From: Pycnococcus provasolii
Lineage: Eukaryota; Chlorophyta; Pseudoscourfieldiophyceae; Pseudoscourfieldiales
Direction of reading: 5' to 3'
DNA length: 64,000 bases
Assembly (NCBI GenBank): GCA_049487715.1
Contig: CP150567.1
Coordinates: 434,001 to 498,000, forward strand
Position numbers and translations under genes: made by a program. The notes below the pieces were generated by a model. It was not told the DNA's origin. It was given only the letters and a program-made list of their open reading frames with translations, and searched no databases. Below are positions 29,438 to 40,600 of this stretch, in pieces (position 1 is the first letter of the stretch; the number at the start of each line of letters is the position of its first letter).

Positions 29438-30994
29438 TCACATCAGCGCATTAATGACGGGAAGGATGGCGAGGTTCACCACCGGGCGGTCCGTCGCGAG
29501 CTCGACAACGATCAAAGCAAGAATCGCGAGCATCGCGAGTCGTCCATTAAACTTCTCGGCATTCTCCGTCCACCCAAGGTCGAGGTACCAAGGCACCTTG
29601 TCACCCGGAGAGACGATGCTCGCCTCGATCGCGCTAGGTTGCTTGTCGTACACACTTGGATTGTCGTAGAGAGCGACGAGGTCCTCTACGGTGATGCCCG
29701 TGGGCACAAGTGACTGCCTCCCATCAGCGGAAACAAAGTCGCCGGGGTTAACGAGGCTGTCCGCGTAGGGAAGCGCCTCGATCACCGCGAGTGCGAGGTC
29801 ATCGATGAAGCGCTGATTCGTGTTGAGCGCGGGCACGCGACCCCAGTTTGTGATGCCGCTCTCCTCCGCTAGCTCGCGATACTCAACGTCGATCTCCTCG
29901 AGCGTCTCTATGTGCTCGCTGACAAAGCTGATGGGAACCGCCAGAAGCGCGTCCGTTCCCCCTTCTCCAAGCTGACGAATGACGTCGTCCGTGTACGGTG
30001 TTAGCCACTCCACGGGCCCCACACGGCTCTGGTAGGCGAGCGTGTATTCGTTCATCACCCCTCGGCGGCGCAGGCTGCTCATGATCAGAGAAACGCTCGC
30101 CTCCATCTCCTCCTTGTACGGATCTCCAGCCTCCTCCACGTACGAGCGTGGCACGCCGTGCGCGGAGAAGAAAATGTTCGCGGAACCACGAACGTCGTCA
30201 TCCTTGAAAGCGGTCTTCAGCTCCTCCTCGATGAGGTCAGCCATTGACTCCACGTACCCGACGCGGTTGTACCAGCTCGGGATGACGGTGTGCCTGATCG
30301 AAGCGAGGTACGGGTCGTCGCGAAGCAGCGTCTCGAGGAGTCGTAGGCTGGAGCCGGAGGTGGAGACGGAGAACTGAGGGTACAGAGGCAGGATGACAAG
30401 CCGCGTGATGCCATCGCTTTTAATTTTCTCAAGCGCTTCTTCGGTGAACGGGTACCAGTAGCGCATGCCCACGTACACGTTGAAGCTGACGTTCTTCGCG
30501 CTTTCAAACTTGGTCTGCAGGGTTCTCAATAAAGCCTCCGCCTGCTGCTCGGTGATACGTCGCAGCGGGCTTCCTCCTCCGATGCTTGCATATCCCTCCG
30601 CCGACTTAGGCGCACGTCCGATGGAAATAGCCTGAGCGAGTGGTCTCTGCAGGAAGCGTATGGGTTCAGGTAGCCGGATGATGTCCTCGTCGCTGAAGAG
30701 ATTATACAAAAAGGGCTGCACGTCGTCGAGCGTCTCCGGTCCTCCGAGGTTCAATAAAAGCACGCCCACCTTATCCTGTAGCGGCGGCTGTGCTTGTGCC
30801 GTGTCCCCGCCTGCGGATGACGACGAGGTTGGGCGCGTGGACGAAGCTGCTGCCGCCGGCGCCGTGTGCCTTCGGTGACTTCTTCTCTTGATTCGTCGCG
30901 TTGGTGTTAGCAGTTGCGTGGCTCCGTAGTGCGACGCGCCTGATCGCGCGGACGTGCCCGGGACCCTGGACGGCTGCAAAGCTGGCGCGAGCAT
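29438..30994 (-). CDS. hemH: Plastid ferrochelatase with C-terminal CAB tail
   Basis: 518 residues from [20 protein letters not shown], an Arg/Ser-rich plastid transit peptide; the frame extends to 31411 but the upstream part looks untranslated. The enzyme inserts Fe2+ into protoporphyrin IX, the last step of haem synthesis. Conserved motifs: [38 protein letters not shown], catalytic [33 protein letters not shown] and [13 protein letters not shown]. After a linker, [19 protein letters not shown] forms a light-harvesting-type (CAB) membrane helix with the chlorophyll-binding E..N.R pattern, as in type II ferrochelatases of cyanobacteria and plastids. It ends in a second hydrophobic stretch. 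It is head-to-head with SMARCAD1. Confidence 0.95.
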   Translation of the reverse strand: MLAPALQPSRVPGTSARSGASHYGATQLLTPTRRIKRRSHRRHTAPAAAASSTRPTSSSSAGGDTAQAQPPLQDKVGVLLLNLGGPETLDDVQPFLYNLFSDEDIIRLPEPIRFLQRPLAQAISIGRAPKSAEGYASIGGGSPLRRITEQQAEALLRTLQTKFESAKNVSFNVYVGMRYWYPFTEEALEKIKSDGITRLVILPLYPQFSVSTSGSSLRLLETLLRDDPYLASIRHTVIPSWYNRVGYVESMADLIEEELKTAFKDDDVRGSANIFFSAHGVPRSYVEEAGDPYKEEMEASVSLIMSSLRRRGVMNEYTLAYQSRVGPVEWLTPYTDDVIRQLGEGGTDALLAVPISFVSEHIETLEEIDVEYRELAEESGITNWGRVPALNTNQRFIDDLALAVIEALPYADSLVNPGDFVSADGRQSLVPTGITVEDLVALYDNPSVYDKQPSAIEASIVSPGDKVPWYLDLGWTENAEKFNGRLAMLAILALIVVELATDRPVVNLAILPVINALM

Positions 30995-31419
30995 GTCGCT
31001 TGCGAGTGTTGTGCGAGCGCGTGAAGTGGTCGACGGCGAGAGGTCGAGCACCACCGCGTCGTTGTGTAGTAGAAAAAGGAGCGGGGCGTTCTGGGCGAAC
31101 GGGAACCACAGAAAGACCAGGAAGGACGAAGGGGAGGGGAGGGGAGGACTGGAGGGAAATGAAAAGAAAAGAACCCTCAGAAAAGAACACCACGTTCCCT
31201 TCCCTTCCCTTCGCCCAGGCCACCCCGGGGATACCCCTTCGACGGTCCTCAGAATTATTCGGGGTTGGGTTTCTTGTTCGCCTTCCCTCTTCCCTCTTCC
31301 CTCTCCCTCTTCCCTACGACAGTCCGTTTCGCCTTTTCGTTCCCGGTTCGAAGTGCGCGCCAACCGCCAAAGGCGTACAACGAGTCGCATCCTCCCCCCT
31401 CCCAAGCTCACTCACATCC
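30995..31419. promoter_or_regulatory. Divergent promoter region, ferrochelatase and SMARCAD1
   Basis: 425 bp between the two chosen ATGs, shared by head-to-head genes. No TATA box stands out. C/T-rich stretches (CTTCCCTCTTCCCTCT, about 31287-31312) precede the SMARCAD1 start. Both frames are open across much of it, so one start could lie further upstream. Confidence 0.45.
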
Positions 31420-33163
31420 ATGGACGGTGTGCCCGCGCACCTCCTGGCCTCGCTCAAGTGGACGGACCTAAAAGGGAACAGGAGCGATGCACACGGACAG
31501 CAGGCGGTGGCGGCGGCGCCAGCGGGTGCGACGGCTGAGGCAACGTGCGCGGCAGATCCCTCTGGTCGGCACACCCACGCGGGCGCTATAGAGTCCCTGT
31601 GCATGGCTGCTGGCCCGTCTCGTCCGCCTCAACGTGAGCTTGTCGGGAACGGCTCCGACGACGACGACGACGACTTCTCGCCTGCGCCGAAGAAAACACA
31701 CGCTGCTAGAGATGTGTCGGCAGCTGCTTACCCAAAAGCAAGCAACCACCCTGAGAACAAAAGGAAGGCGTCGGCACGACGAATCCTACATGACGAAGAA
31801 CATACGGATACCGAAAGTCCGAATCAGCAGAAGCGACGTCGCGCAGACTCCGCCGCCCCGAGAGTGGCAAGGCAAATCGTCGACGACGATACCAGCGAGG
31901 AGGAGAAGGAGGAAGAACGCGAAGTCGTCACAATCGAGTCCGACTCCGACGACGATATGCCTTTCGTCGTCGCGCCGCCTTCCAACAACCGAGCAGCAGC
32001 TGCGGCGGCAACAGCGGAGAACCCGCTCACCATCTTCGAACGAAACGGGTGTAAGGCTATCGCGCAGGACTTGCCACCACTCGCCGTACGAACGCTCAGA
32101 CAGTGCCTGGAAGCGTCGGAGGTGATCGATACCGCGCCGCTATCAATACCTGCTGAGGCGTTCGCATCCGCGTGCGGCGCGAAATCAGGAGAGATGCTCA
32201 AGGACTATCAACTTGAGGGAATTGCGTTTATCCAAGCGAGATATCAGAGTTCAACCGTGCACGGCGCAATTCTTGCGGACGAAATGGGGCTTGGCAAAAC
32301 AGCCCAATCCATCTGTTGGCTGGCGTACACGTACGGTGTTATGCGGCATGGCGAGCGTTTCTGGGAACGCATTTCTCTTGTCGACGATCACGGCGGCAGC
32401 GGTGGCGGCGGCGGCATCACAACGCCGCAGAAAACTTCTGAGGGAGACGGAGAGGAATTCGAGGGTGGTGGAGATGGAGAGATCAGCGATGAAGAGGAGG
32501 AGGAGGAGGAGGAGGAGGAAGAAGAAGATGGGCAGATCCTGACGTTTCCCACGATGATACCCAGTCCACCAGCTGCTCGCGGGGGAAGGCGCCAGTGGCT
32601 TTGGAGGCCCATTCTTATCGTTCTCCCCGTGTCCGTGATGGAGAATTGGGACCGTGAAATCAACTTCTGGTGGCCAACTTGTCAAACGCGCACGTTCCAC
32701 GGAGCACCTACTTACAAGGACGAAATCAAGCGGGAGGCTTTGAGTTATCTCAAGAATCTGAAAAGGAGCGCGCATTATGGCGTACCCGACGCAGGTTCTG
32801 ACGACGTCGAGGTACCTGAAGATCTTGCACCACCCTTTGACGTCCTGCTGACGACGTACACAACCTTCGAACGTGATGATATGCAGGCACGCAACGATCG
32901 AAGCTTTCTGAGAAAAATGCCCTGGCATATCGCGATCTTCGACGAGGCGCACAATGTGAAGAACATCAATAGCAAGCGTGTGGATAAGCTGCGAAAGGTC
33001 ATGGATGGAGATGGCGATCGTGAGGGCAGCGGCGTGAGCTTTCGGCTTCTGCTGACCGGCACGCCATTTCAAAACAACTTCTTCGAGCTGCACTCGATCC
33101 TTAGCTTCACTTGCCCTGGCACATTTCCCGAGAATTGGGTCGCCGAGGTGGTTGCAGAAGTGA

Positions 33164-33199
<36 letters not shown>

Positions 33200-34593
33200 T
33201 CGATGTCACGGGCGATGAGCCCGCTGGAAAGGTCGGCGAGGCAAGTGAGCGTGGCACGCGGGAGCAGTACTACAGGCTCTGCTTCCGTCCATTCATGATT
33301 CGCAGAGTTAAGCAGAACGTTCTCAAGCAGCTTGTGAAGAAAACGCGAAGGACGGTGCGCGTCAACATGGACGCGGCTCAAGAGCAGCTGTACAAACGGC
33401 TCCAGAGTGACGCAAGGCGCGCAATTCGCTCATGGGGCGGGAGCAGGGAGTCTAGCGAAGTGAGCTCGCTGATCCGAAATTACTTTGTGGTTCTTAGGAA
33501 GGCAGCCTCTCACTGCTTTCTTGTGCGGAATCGCTACACAGACACAATGCTGGCAGAGGTGGGTCGAATCGCCATGTCACAAGGCGTCTTCGACGCGCCT
33601 AATCTGGAGATGGTTCTGAACGAGTTGAAGGGCTACAGCGACCATCAGATTCACGGAGTCGTGTGCTCGTGCATCGGAGTTGAGGAGGGGATGGTGGCCG
33701 CTGGTGCCGCGGCACGACGTGTTGAGAAGTATGGCCACCTCATGCTTCAACCTGAGATGGACGTCCTCTCGCACAGTGCGAAAGTGCGCTACCTGTTCGG
33801 GGAGCTTCTTCCATCACTAATGAAAGACGGTCGCAAGGTACTAATCTTTTCACAGTGGACTCAGGTGCTCGACATGCTAGAGTGGGCATTTCGCGTCGCA
33901 CAGAATTGCGATGCAAAGTCCTTGAATAAGTTATTCGGCCCTACACCCGAATTGTCAGCACAAGCCCTGGCATCTCCCGAGTCTGCTGCCGCGCCGGCCC
34001 CAGCAATCGAAGAAAGTGCAGGCGCTGCACCACAAAGTACTGATCGGCAGCGGCGCCACAGTAACGTGAGTGTGGTTAAGGAGACGCCTCTGATGGATGT
34101 CAAGTGCAACCGCCGCCGCCCGTCCACGGGTACCGCGGGAACGCCGTGCGCATCATCGCCCATGAGATTGAAGGGCAAGGCGAAGACGCCAAGCAAAGGT
34201 ATTGGCATGCAACATCTCAAGTACTGCCGTCTCGACGGCTCGACAAAGCAGGTAGACCGCCAGCGGCTTGTGGATGAATTCAACGACCCGGATTCCTCTC
34301 TCTTCGCGTTCCTGCTGAGCACACGCGCTGGTGGGCAGGGCATTAACCTCACGGGAGCCAGTGCTGTGGTGCTGTTCGATCTTGACGTCAATCCCATGAT
34401 TGATCGACAGGCGGAAGATCGCGCACATCGCCTTGGCCAATTGCGCGATGTTGATGTGATCCGCCTTGTCACCGTTGGTACCGTAGAGGAGTCGATCGAG
34501 CGTATTGCTGATGAGAAACTACGCATCGACGCCTCGCTCCTCGGACAAAAGGATAAGGATCTCGCATTGGACGAGATAGCTGAAATGATCTGA
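31420..34593 (+). CDS. SMARCAD1: SNF2-family chromatin remodeller, SMARCAD1/Fun30 type
   Basis: 1,057 residues from MDGVPAHLLASLKW. The N-terminus is disordered and acidic. The two-lobe ATPase is complete: Q-motif region LKDYQLEGIAFI, Walker A DEMGLGKT, DEAH box, LTGTPFQNN, then FMIRRVKQNVLKQL, LDGSTKQVDRQRLVDEFN, LLSTRAGGQGINL and QAEDRAHRLGQ. The RRVK-x-x-VLKQL block and the end (GTVEESIERIADEKL) fit SMARCAD1/Fun30/ETL1, which exchanges and slides nucleosomes for heterochromatin maintenance and DNA end resection. Lineage-specific acidic insertions lie between motifs I and Ia (Glu run near 32490-32530) and in the lobe linker (Asp run near 33165-33195). No CUE domain is obvious. No introns. 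Confidence 0.85.
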
Positions 34594-34686
34594 TCCGAGG
34601 ATAATGTGTAATGACTAATGAGGTTGTAAAAAAAAAATTGGTTCGGTAAATAAATCACTCAAAGCTGAGCTTTTCTACTCTTTTCC

Positions 34687-37600
34687 TCATGCAATCGCGG
34701 AGATCTTAGGCTCGTATCCCGCCACATTGTCACCATGCACAAGAATCATTGTATCCCCCTCCTTGCCGTCAAGCTTCGTCTGAACAACGGTTTTGGCAGC
34801 GCTGATAAGATCCGCCTGTGCAACGTCGGCGGCAACCGATGGAACCATGCAGGGATAGCAGCCAAAGAGCGAATTTGTGTGCCGAGCAAGTTGCGCATCC
34901 GATGTCACCACAACAATTGGAACATTCGAGCGGTACTTGACGAGTGCCCTCACCACGACAAGGTCTTCAGCAATGACAACAATCGCGGTAGCCCCGGAGT
35001 CAAGCGCAATCGATGAAGCGCACGAGTTCGACGACTGCATGGCACTGAAAGGCTTTCCAGTGAAATCTCGAAGGAAGTTATTCACGGTGTAGTAGTTGTT
35101 CGCAGCCTCAGCATTCTTCGCAATCGCCGCCATCGTCGCAACTGCCTTCGCCGGGAAAGCGCCGTTCGCCGTCTCGCCAGAAAGCATCGTCGCATCCGCG
35201 CCGTCAAACACAGCATTTGCAATATCCGTCATCTCCGCACGAGTCGGCAGCGGATTGTCACACATTGACTCGAGCATCTGCGTCGCGCAGATCACAAACT
35301 TGCCAGCGATGTTGCTCTTCGTAATCAACAGCTTCTGCGCAAGCGGCACCTTCTCCGATGGAATCTCCATGCCGAGATCGCCGCGGGCCACCATGATGCC
35401 GTCCGTGTACTCGAGAATGTCGTCGAAGTTGATCATGCCCTCCTCGTTCTCGATCTTGCAGATGATCTGCGTATTCGTGCCCGGCGTCGGCGCGGTGTCG
35501 AGCGTCTTACGCACGAGCTGCACGTCGTCGCCCGTCTGCACGAAAGACACGGCGATGTAGTCCATCTGGTTTTTCGCGCAGAAGTTCTGCACGTCGTCGA
35601 TATCCTTCTCCGTCAGCACGGGAATGTCCACCTTGATACCAGGCAGGTTGCCGTTCTTGCGCTGTCCAAGCTTGCTGTCGTTCAGCACCTTACCCTTGAC
35701 GTTCTTCTCGTCAATAATCTCAACCACTTCGATGACGATCTTGCCGTCCGCGAAGAGCATACGGTTGCCCGGATGCACCGACTGCGCGAGTTTCGCGTAC
35801 GAGCACCCAATCACCGTTCCGGTGTCGTCCTTGTATCCCTCGAACGTCGTGTACTCGTCGCCCGCGGCGAAGATGGTGATTTCCTGTCCCGCCTCGAGAT
35901 AGATGTCCGCGCCGTCGCGGAGCATGGCGGTGCGGATCTCGGGGCCCTTCGTGTCGAGCAGTGCCGCCGCTGAGCTTCCCGTTTCAGCGAGAACCTTGCG
36001 GTACCTGTCGAGAACCTCCTGGTGCGCTTCATGCGCACCGTGCGAGAAGTTGAAACGCGCAATGCCCATACCGGCGTCGAGGAGTCCCTTGAGCGACTCC
36101 TCGTCCCAGCACTTAGGTCCGAGAGTGCAGAGGATCTTCGTCTTGCGGGGCTTCGGTATGGGATGAACAACGTCCTCGAGGGAAATGTGCGTGCTTCGGA
36201 AAGAGACTGTCTTGGATCCAGACATGGCAGGACTGATCACAGATTTTCCACCTGTATTGACGGTCCGCACACGTCCAATTGAATCCGCACTAAGCTCCTT
36301 GATGCCGGTAACAACGACCGCAGGCGCATCGCTGCTGTAGAGTCCCTGGGCAGAGGCCGTAGCAAGCACAGTCGTGATGAGAGCGTCGGCATCAGCACCA
36401 AGCGCGGGGAACGAATCCACCTTCTGAGCATATTGTGCGTACCGGCTATTGCTCTTTGCAACAACCGCCTGAGAAGTTGTCACCACCACAATCGGGACGT
36501 ACGGTCGGTACTTCGACAGGACACCACACGCTGCGCCACTTTCAGTGAAGACCACAAGGCAGCCTGCGCCAATGTCCAACGATGCCTTCACCGCACCGCT
36601 TACTGATGCCTCAAGCGTTCCCATAGGCTTTGGTGTAAAATCACGGATCAAGTCGTAAGTCTGGAAGCTGTTCGTACTCGCCTCGGCGTTCATCGCAATC
36701 GCCGCCATCGTCGCAACTGCCTTCACCGGGAAAGCGCCGTTCGCCGTCTCGCCAGAAAGCATCGTCGCGTCCGCGCCATCATACACAGCATTTGCCACGT
36801 CCGTCATCTCCGCACGAGTCGGCAGCGGGTTTTCAATCATTGACTCGAGCATCTGCGTCGCGCAGATCACAAACTTGCCAGCGATGTTGCTCTTCGTAAT
36901 CAACAGCTTCTGCGCAAGCGGCGTCTTTTCGGGCGGAATCTCCATGCCGAGATCGCCGCGGGCCACCATGATGCCGTCCGTGTACTTGAGAATGTCGTCG
37001 AAGTTGATCATGCCCTCCTCGTTCTCGATCTTGCAGATGATCTGCGTATTCGTGCCCGGCGTCGGCGCGGTGTCGAGCGTCTTACGCACGAGCTGCACGT
37101 CGTCGCCCGTCTGCACGAAAGACACGGCGATGTAGTCCATCTGGTTTTTCGCGCAGAAGTTCTGCACGTCGTCGATATCCTTCTCCGTCAGCACGGGAAT
37201 GTCCACCTTGATACCAGGCAGGTTGCCGTTCTTGCGCTGTCCAAGCTTGCTGTCGTTCAGCACCTTACCCTTGACGTTCTTCTCGTCAATAATCTCAACC
37301 ACTTCGATGACGATCTTGCCGTCCGCGAAGAGCATACGGTTGCCCGGATGCACCGACTGCGCGAGTTTCGCGTACGAGCACCCAATCACCGTTCCGGTGT
37401 CGTCCTTGTATCCCTCGAACGTCGTGTACTCGTCGCCCGCGGCGAAGATGGTGATTTCCTGTCCCGCCTCGAGATAGATGTCCGCGCCGTCGCGGAGCAT
37501 GGCGGTGCGGATCTCGGGGCCCTTCGTGTCGAGCAGCGTTGACGCCGTGCTTCCCGTTTCAGCGAGAACCTTGCGGTACCTGTCGAGAACCTCCTGGTGC

Positions 37601-40600
37601 GCTTCATGCGCACCGTGCGAGAAGTTGAAGCGCGCGATGTTCATGCCAGCATCGAGGAGTCCCTTGAGCGACTCCTCGTCCCAGCACTTAGGTCCGAGAG
37701 TGCAGAGGATCTTCGTCTTCTTCGGAATCGTGTCGCGTTTCAGGACATCTTCGATTCCGATCTTGACGGATCGGAAGGACAGCACCTTGTCGCCGTCGTA
37801 CGACGTAGGCTTGTAGAGGTTGGCAGCCTCGTCTCCGACAATTGCAGAATGGTATGCAATTTCTCCCAAAGACGTGTCGTCAAGCACAATTCCCTTTGAA
37901 CTATTGCTGTACACCATCACGACCTGGTCAGAGTCGTCGTCTCCAGGCTCAAAGTCTGCAATGTTCATTGCCTTGCAGTATTGCGTTACCATTCCAAGCG
38001 CAGCGTCGAGATCGGAGACGGTATCAGTCAAAAGCAACGCACGAAGGCCGCGATATCCGTTGCAGTGAGCAGCAACAGACTCACTTGTGGTTATCACAAT
38101 AACCGGTGCTTTCGGTCGGTACTTTGCAATCAATTGCGGAACCTCGAGCGTGTTTGCAATAACTCCAAGCGCCTTCGCGTCCATATCAATAGAAGATTTC
38201 ACTGCGCCACTAACCTCGGCCTCAATATAAGATATGGGCTTAGGAGCCAAGTTTGAGATGAAATTGAAGAGACGATAGTTGTCCACATAGTGCTCCGCAT
38301 TCATCGCAATCGCCGCCATCGTCGCAACTGCCTTCGCCGGGAAAGCGCCGTTCGCCGTCTCGCCAGAAAGCATCGTCGCGTCCGCGCCGTCAAACACAGC
38401 ATTTGCCACGTCCGTCATCTCCGCACGAGTCGGCAGCGGGTTTTCAATCATTGACTCGAGCATCTGCGTCGCGCAGATCACAAACTTGCCAGCGATGTTG
38501 CTCTTCGTAATCAACAGCTTCTGCGCAAGCGGCACCTTCTCCGATGGAATCTCCATGCCAAGATCGCCGCGGGCCACCATGATGCCGTCCGCGTACTTGA
38601 GAATGTCGTCGAAGTTGATCATGCCCTCCTCGTTCTCGATCTTGCAGATGATCTGCGTATTCGTGCCCGGCGTCGGCGCGGTGTCGAGCGTCTTACGCAC
38701 GAGCTGCACGTCGTCGCCCGTCTGCACGAAAGACACGGCGATGTAGTCCATCTGGTTTTTCGCGCAGAAGTTCTGCACGTCGTCGATATCCTTCTCCGTC
38801 AGCACGGGAATGTCCACCTTGATACCAGGCAGGTTGCCGTTCTTGCGCTCACCGAGCTTTTTTGTGTTTAGTGCCTTGCACTTGACGTTCTTGTCATCAA
38901 CAATTTCGAGAACCTCAAGGCTTATGGTGCCATCGCTGAAAAGAATTTTGCTGCCAGGATGCACAGACTGCGCGAGTTTCGCGTACGAGCACCCAATCAC
39001 CGTGCCGGTGTCGTCCTTGTATCCCTCGAACGTCGTGTACTCGTCGCCCGCGGCATAGAGTATCAATTCCTGTCCCGCCTCGATCTCGATACGTTGGTGG
39101 TCACGAAGCATGGCGGTGCGGATCTCGGGGCCCTTTGTATCGAGAAGGCACGCCCACTTTGGCACAGTTGGAAGATTCTTCTCCTCCTTGATTTGCGCGC
39201 CGTATTCTGCGCACACCTTGCGGTACCTGTCGAGAACCTCCTGGTGCGCTTCATGCGCACCGTGCGAGAAGTTGAAGCGAGCGATCGTCATTCCCCCGTC
39301 GAGGAGTCCCTTGAGGTTCTCCTCGTTCCAACACTTGGGTCCGAGAGTGCAGATAATCTTCGTCTGATTAAGCCCAGAGATCGGCTTAATGACCGTGTCC
39401 ATCTCGCAACGAATCGCGCGCATGCTTGCTGTGTAGTTCAAAAGCGCCGGATCGGAATACTTCGGGGCGAAGGCTGCAGTCTCACGCTTCGTGCCACCAA
39501 CGTAGCGTGTCTGCACAGTTGCATCAGCATCCGCACTCACAGTGGAAATTCCGTGCACAACAAGCATGCTCTTCCCTTGCTCCGCCATTCCCTTGGCAAG
39601 CGCAAGCGATGTTGCGGCTTCGACAGCCGCATCGACACTGTCAAGGGCCGCAACCTTCACGGGGTACTGTCCAAAGTGTGCGTTCGTGTGGCGAAGCACT
39701 TCGTCGCTCGTCGACACGACGAACACCGGGCATGCAGGACGGTACTTCGTGACAAGATTCGCGGCAACACCCGATTCGGAGAGAACAACAACGATTGCAC
39801 CCTCCTTCGCGTCAATCACGCCATCTCCATCCTCGTCCTGAGAATAGTCAACAGTCATGCGGGCAACCGATGATAAAAGGGCCTCGTGAGCAGAGCTTGT
39901 AGAAGTGCTACCAGGCCCCGCAATTTGATATCGAAGGAATTGATACTGCGTATCGTAATCCACGCCAAGCTCGGCATTCATTGCAATCGCCGCCATCGTC
40001 GCAACTGCCTTCACCGGGAAAGCGCCGTTCGCCGTCTCGCCAGAAAGCATCGTCGCGTCCGCGCCGTCAAACACAGCATTTGCAATATCCGTCATCTCCG
40101 CACGAGTCGGAAGTGGATTGTCGCACATTGACTCGAGCATCTGCGTCGCGCAGATCACAAACTTGCCAGCGATGTTGCTCTTCGTAATCAACAGCTTCTG
40201 CGCAAGCGGCACCTTCTCCGATGGAATCTCCATGCCGAGATCGCCGCGGGCCACCATGATGCCGTCCGTGTACTTGAGAATGTCGTCGAAGTTGATCATG
40301 CCCTCCTCGTTCTCGATCTTGCAGATGATCTGCGTATTCGTGCCCGGCGTCGGCGCGGTGTCGAGCGTCTTACGCACGAGCTGCACGTCGTCGCCCGTCT
40401 GCACGAAAGACACGGCGATGTAGTCCATCTGGTTTTTCGCGCAGAAGTTCTGCACGTCGTCGATATCCTTCTCCGTCAGCACGGGAATGTCCACCTTGAT
40501 ACCAGGCAGGTTGCCGTTCTTGCGCTGTCCAAGCTTGCTGTCGTTCAGCACCTTACCCTTGACGTTCTTCTCGTCAATAATCTCAACCACTTCGATGACG

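Noticed and set aside
32251-33381. 376-codon minus-strand frame
   Set aside because: Antisense to the SMARCAD1 ATPase core, whose motifs are intact on the plus strand.
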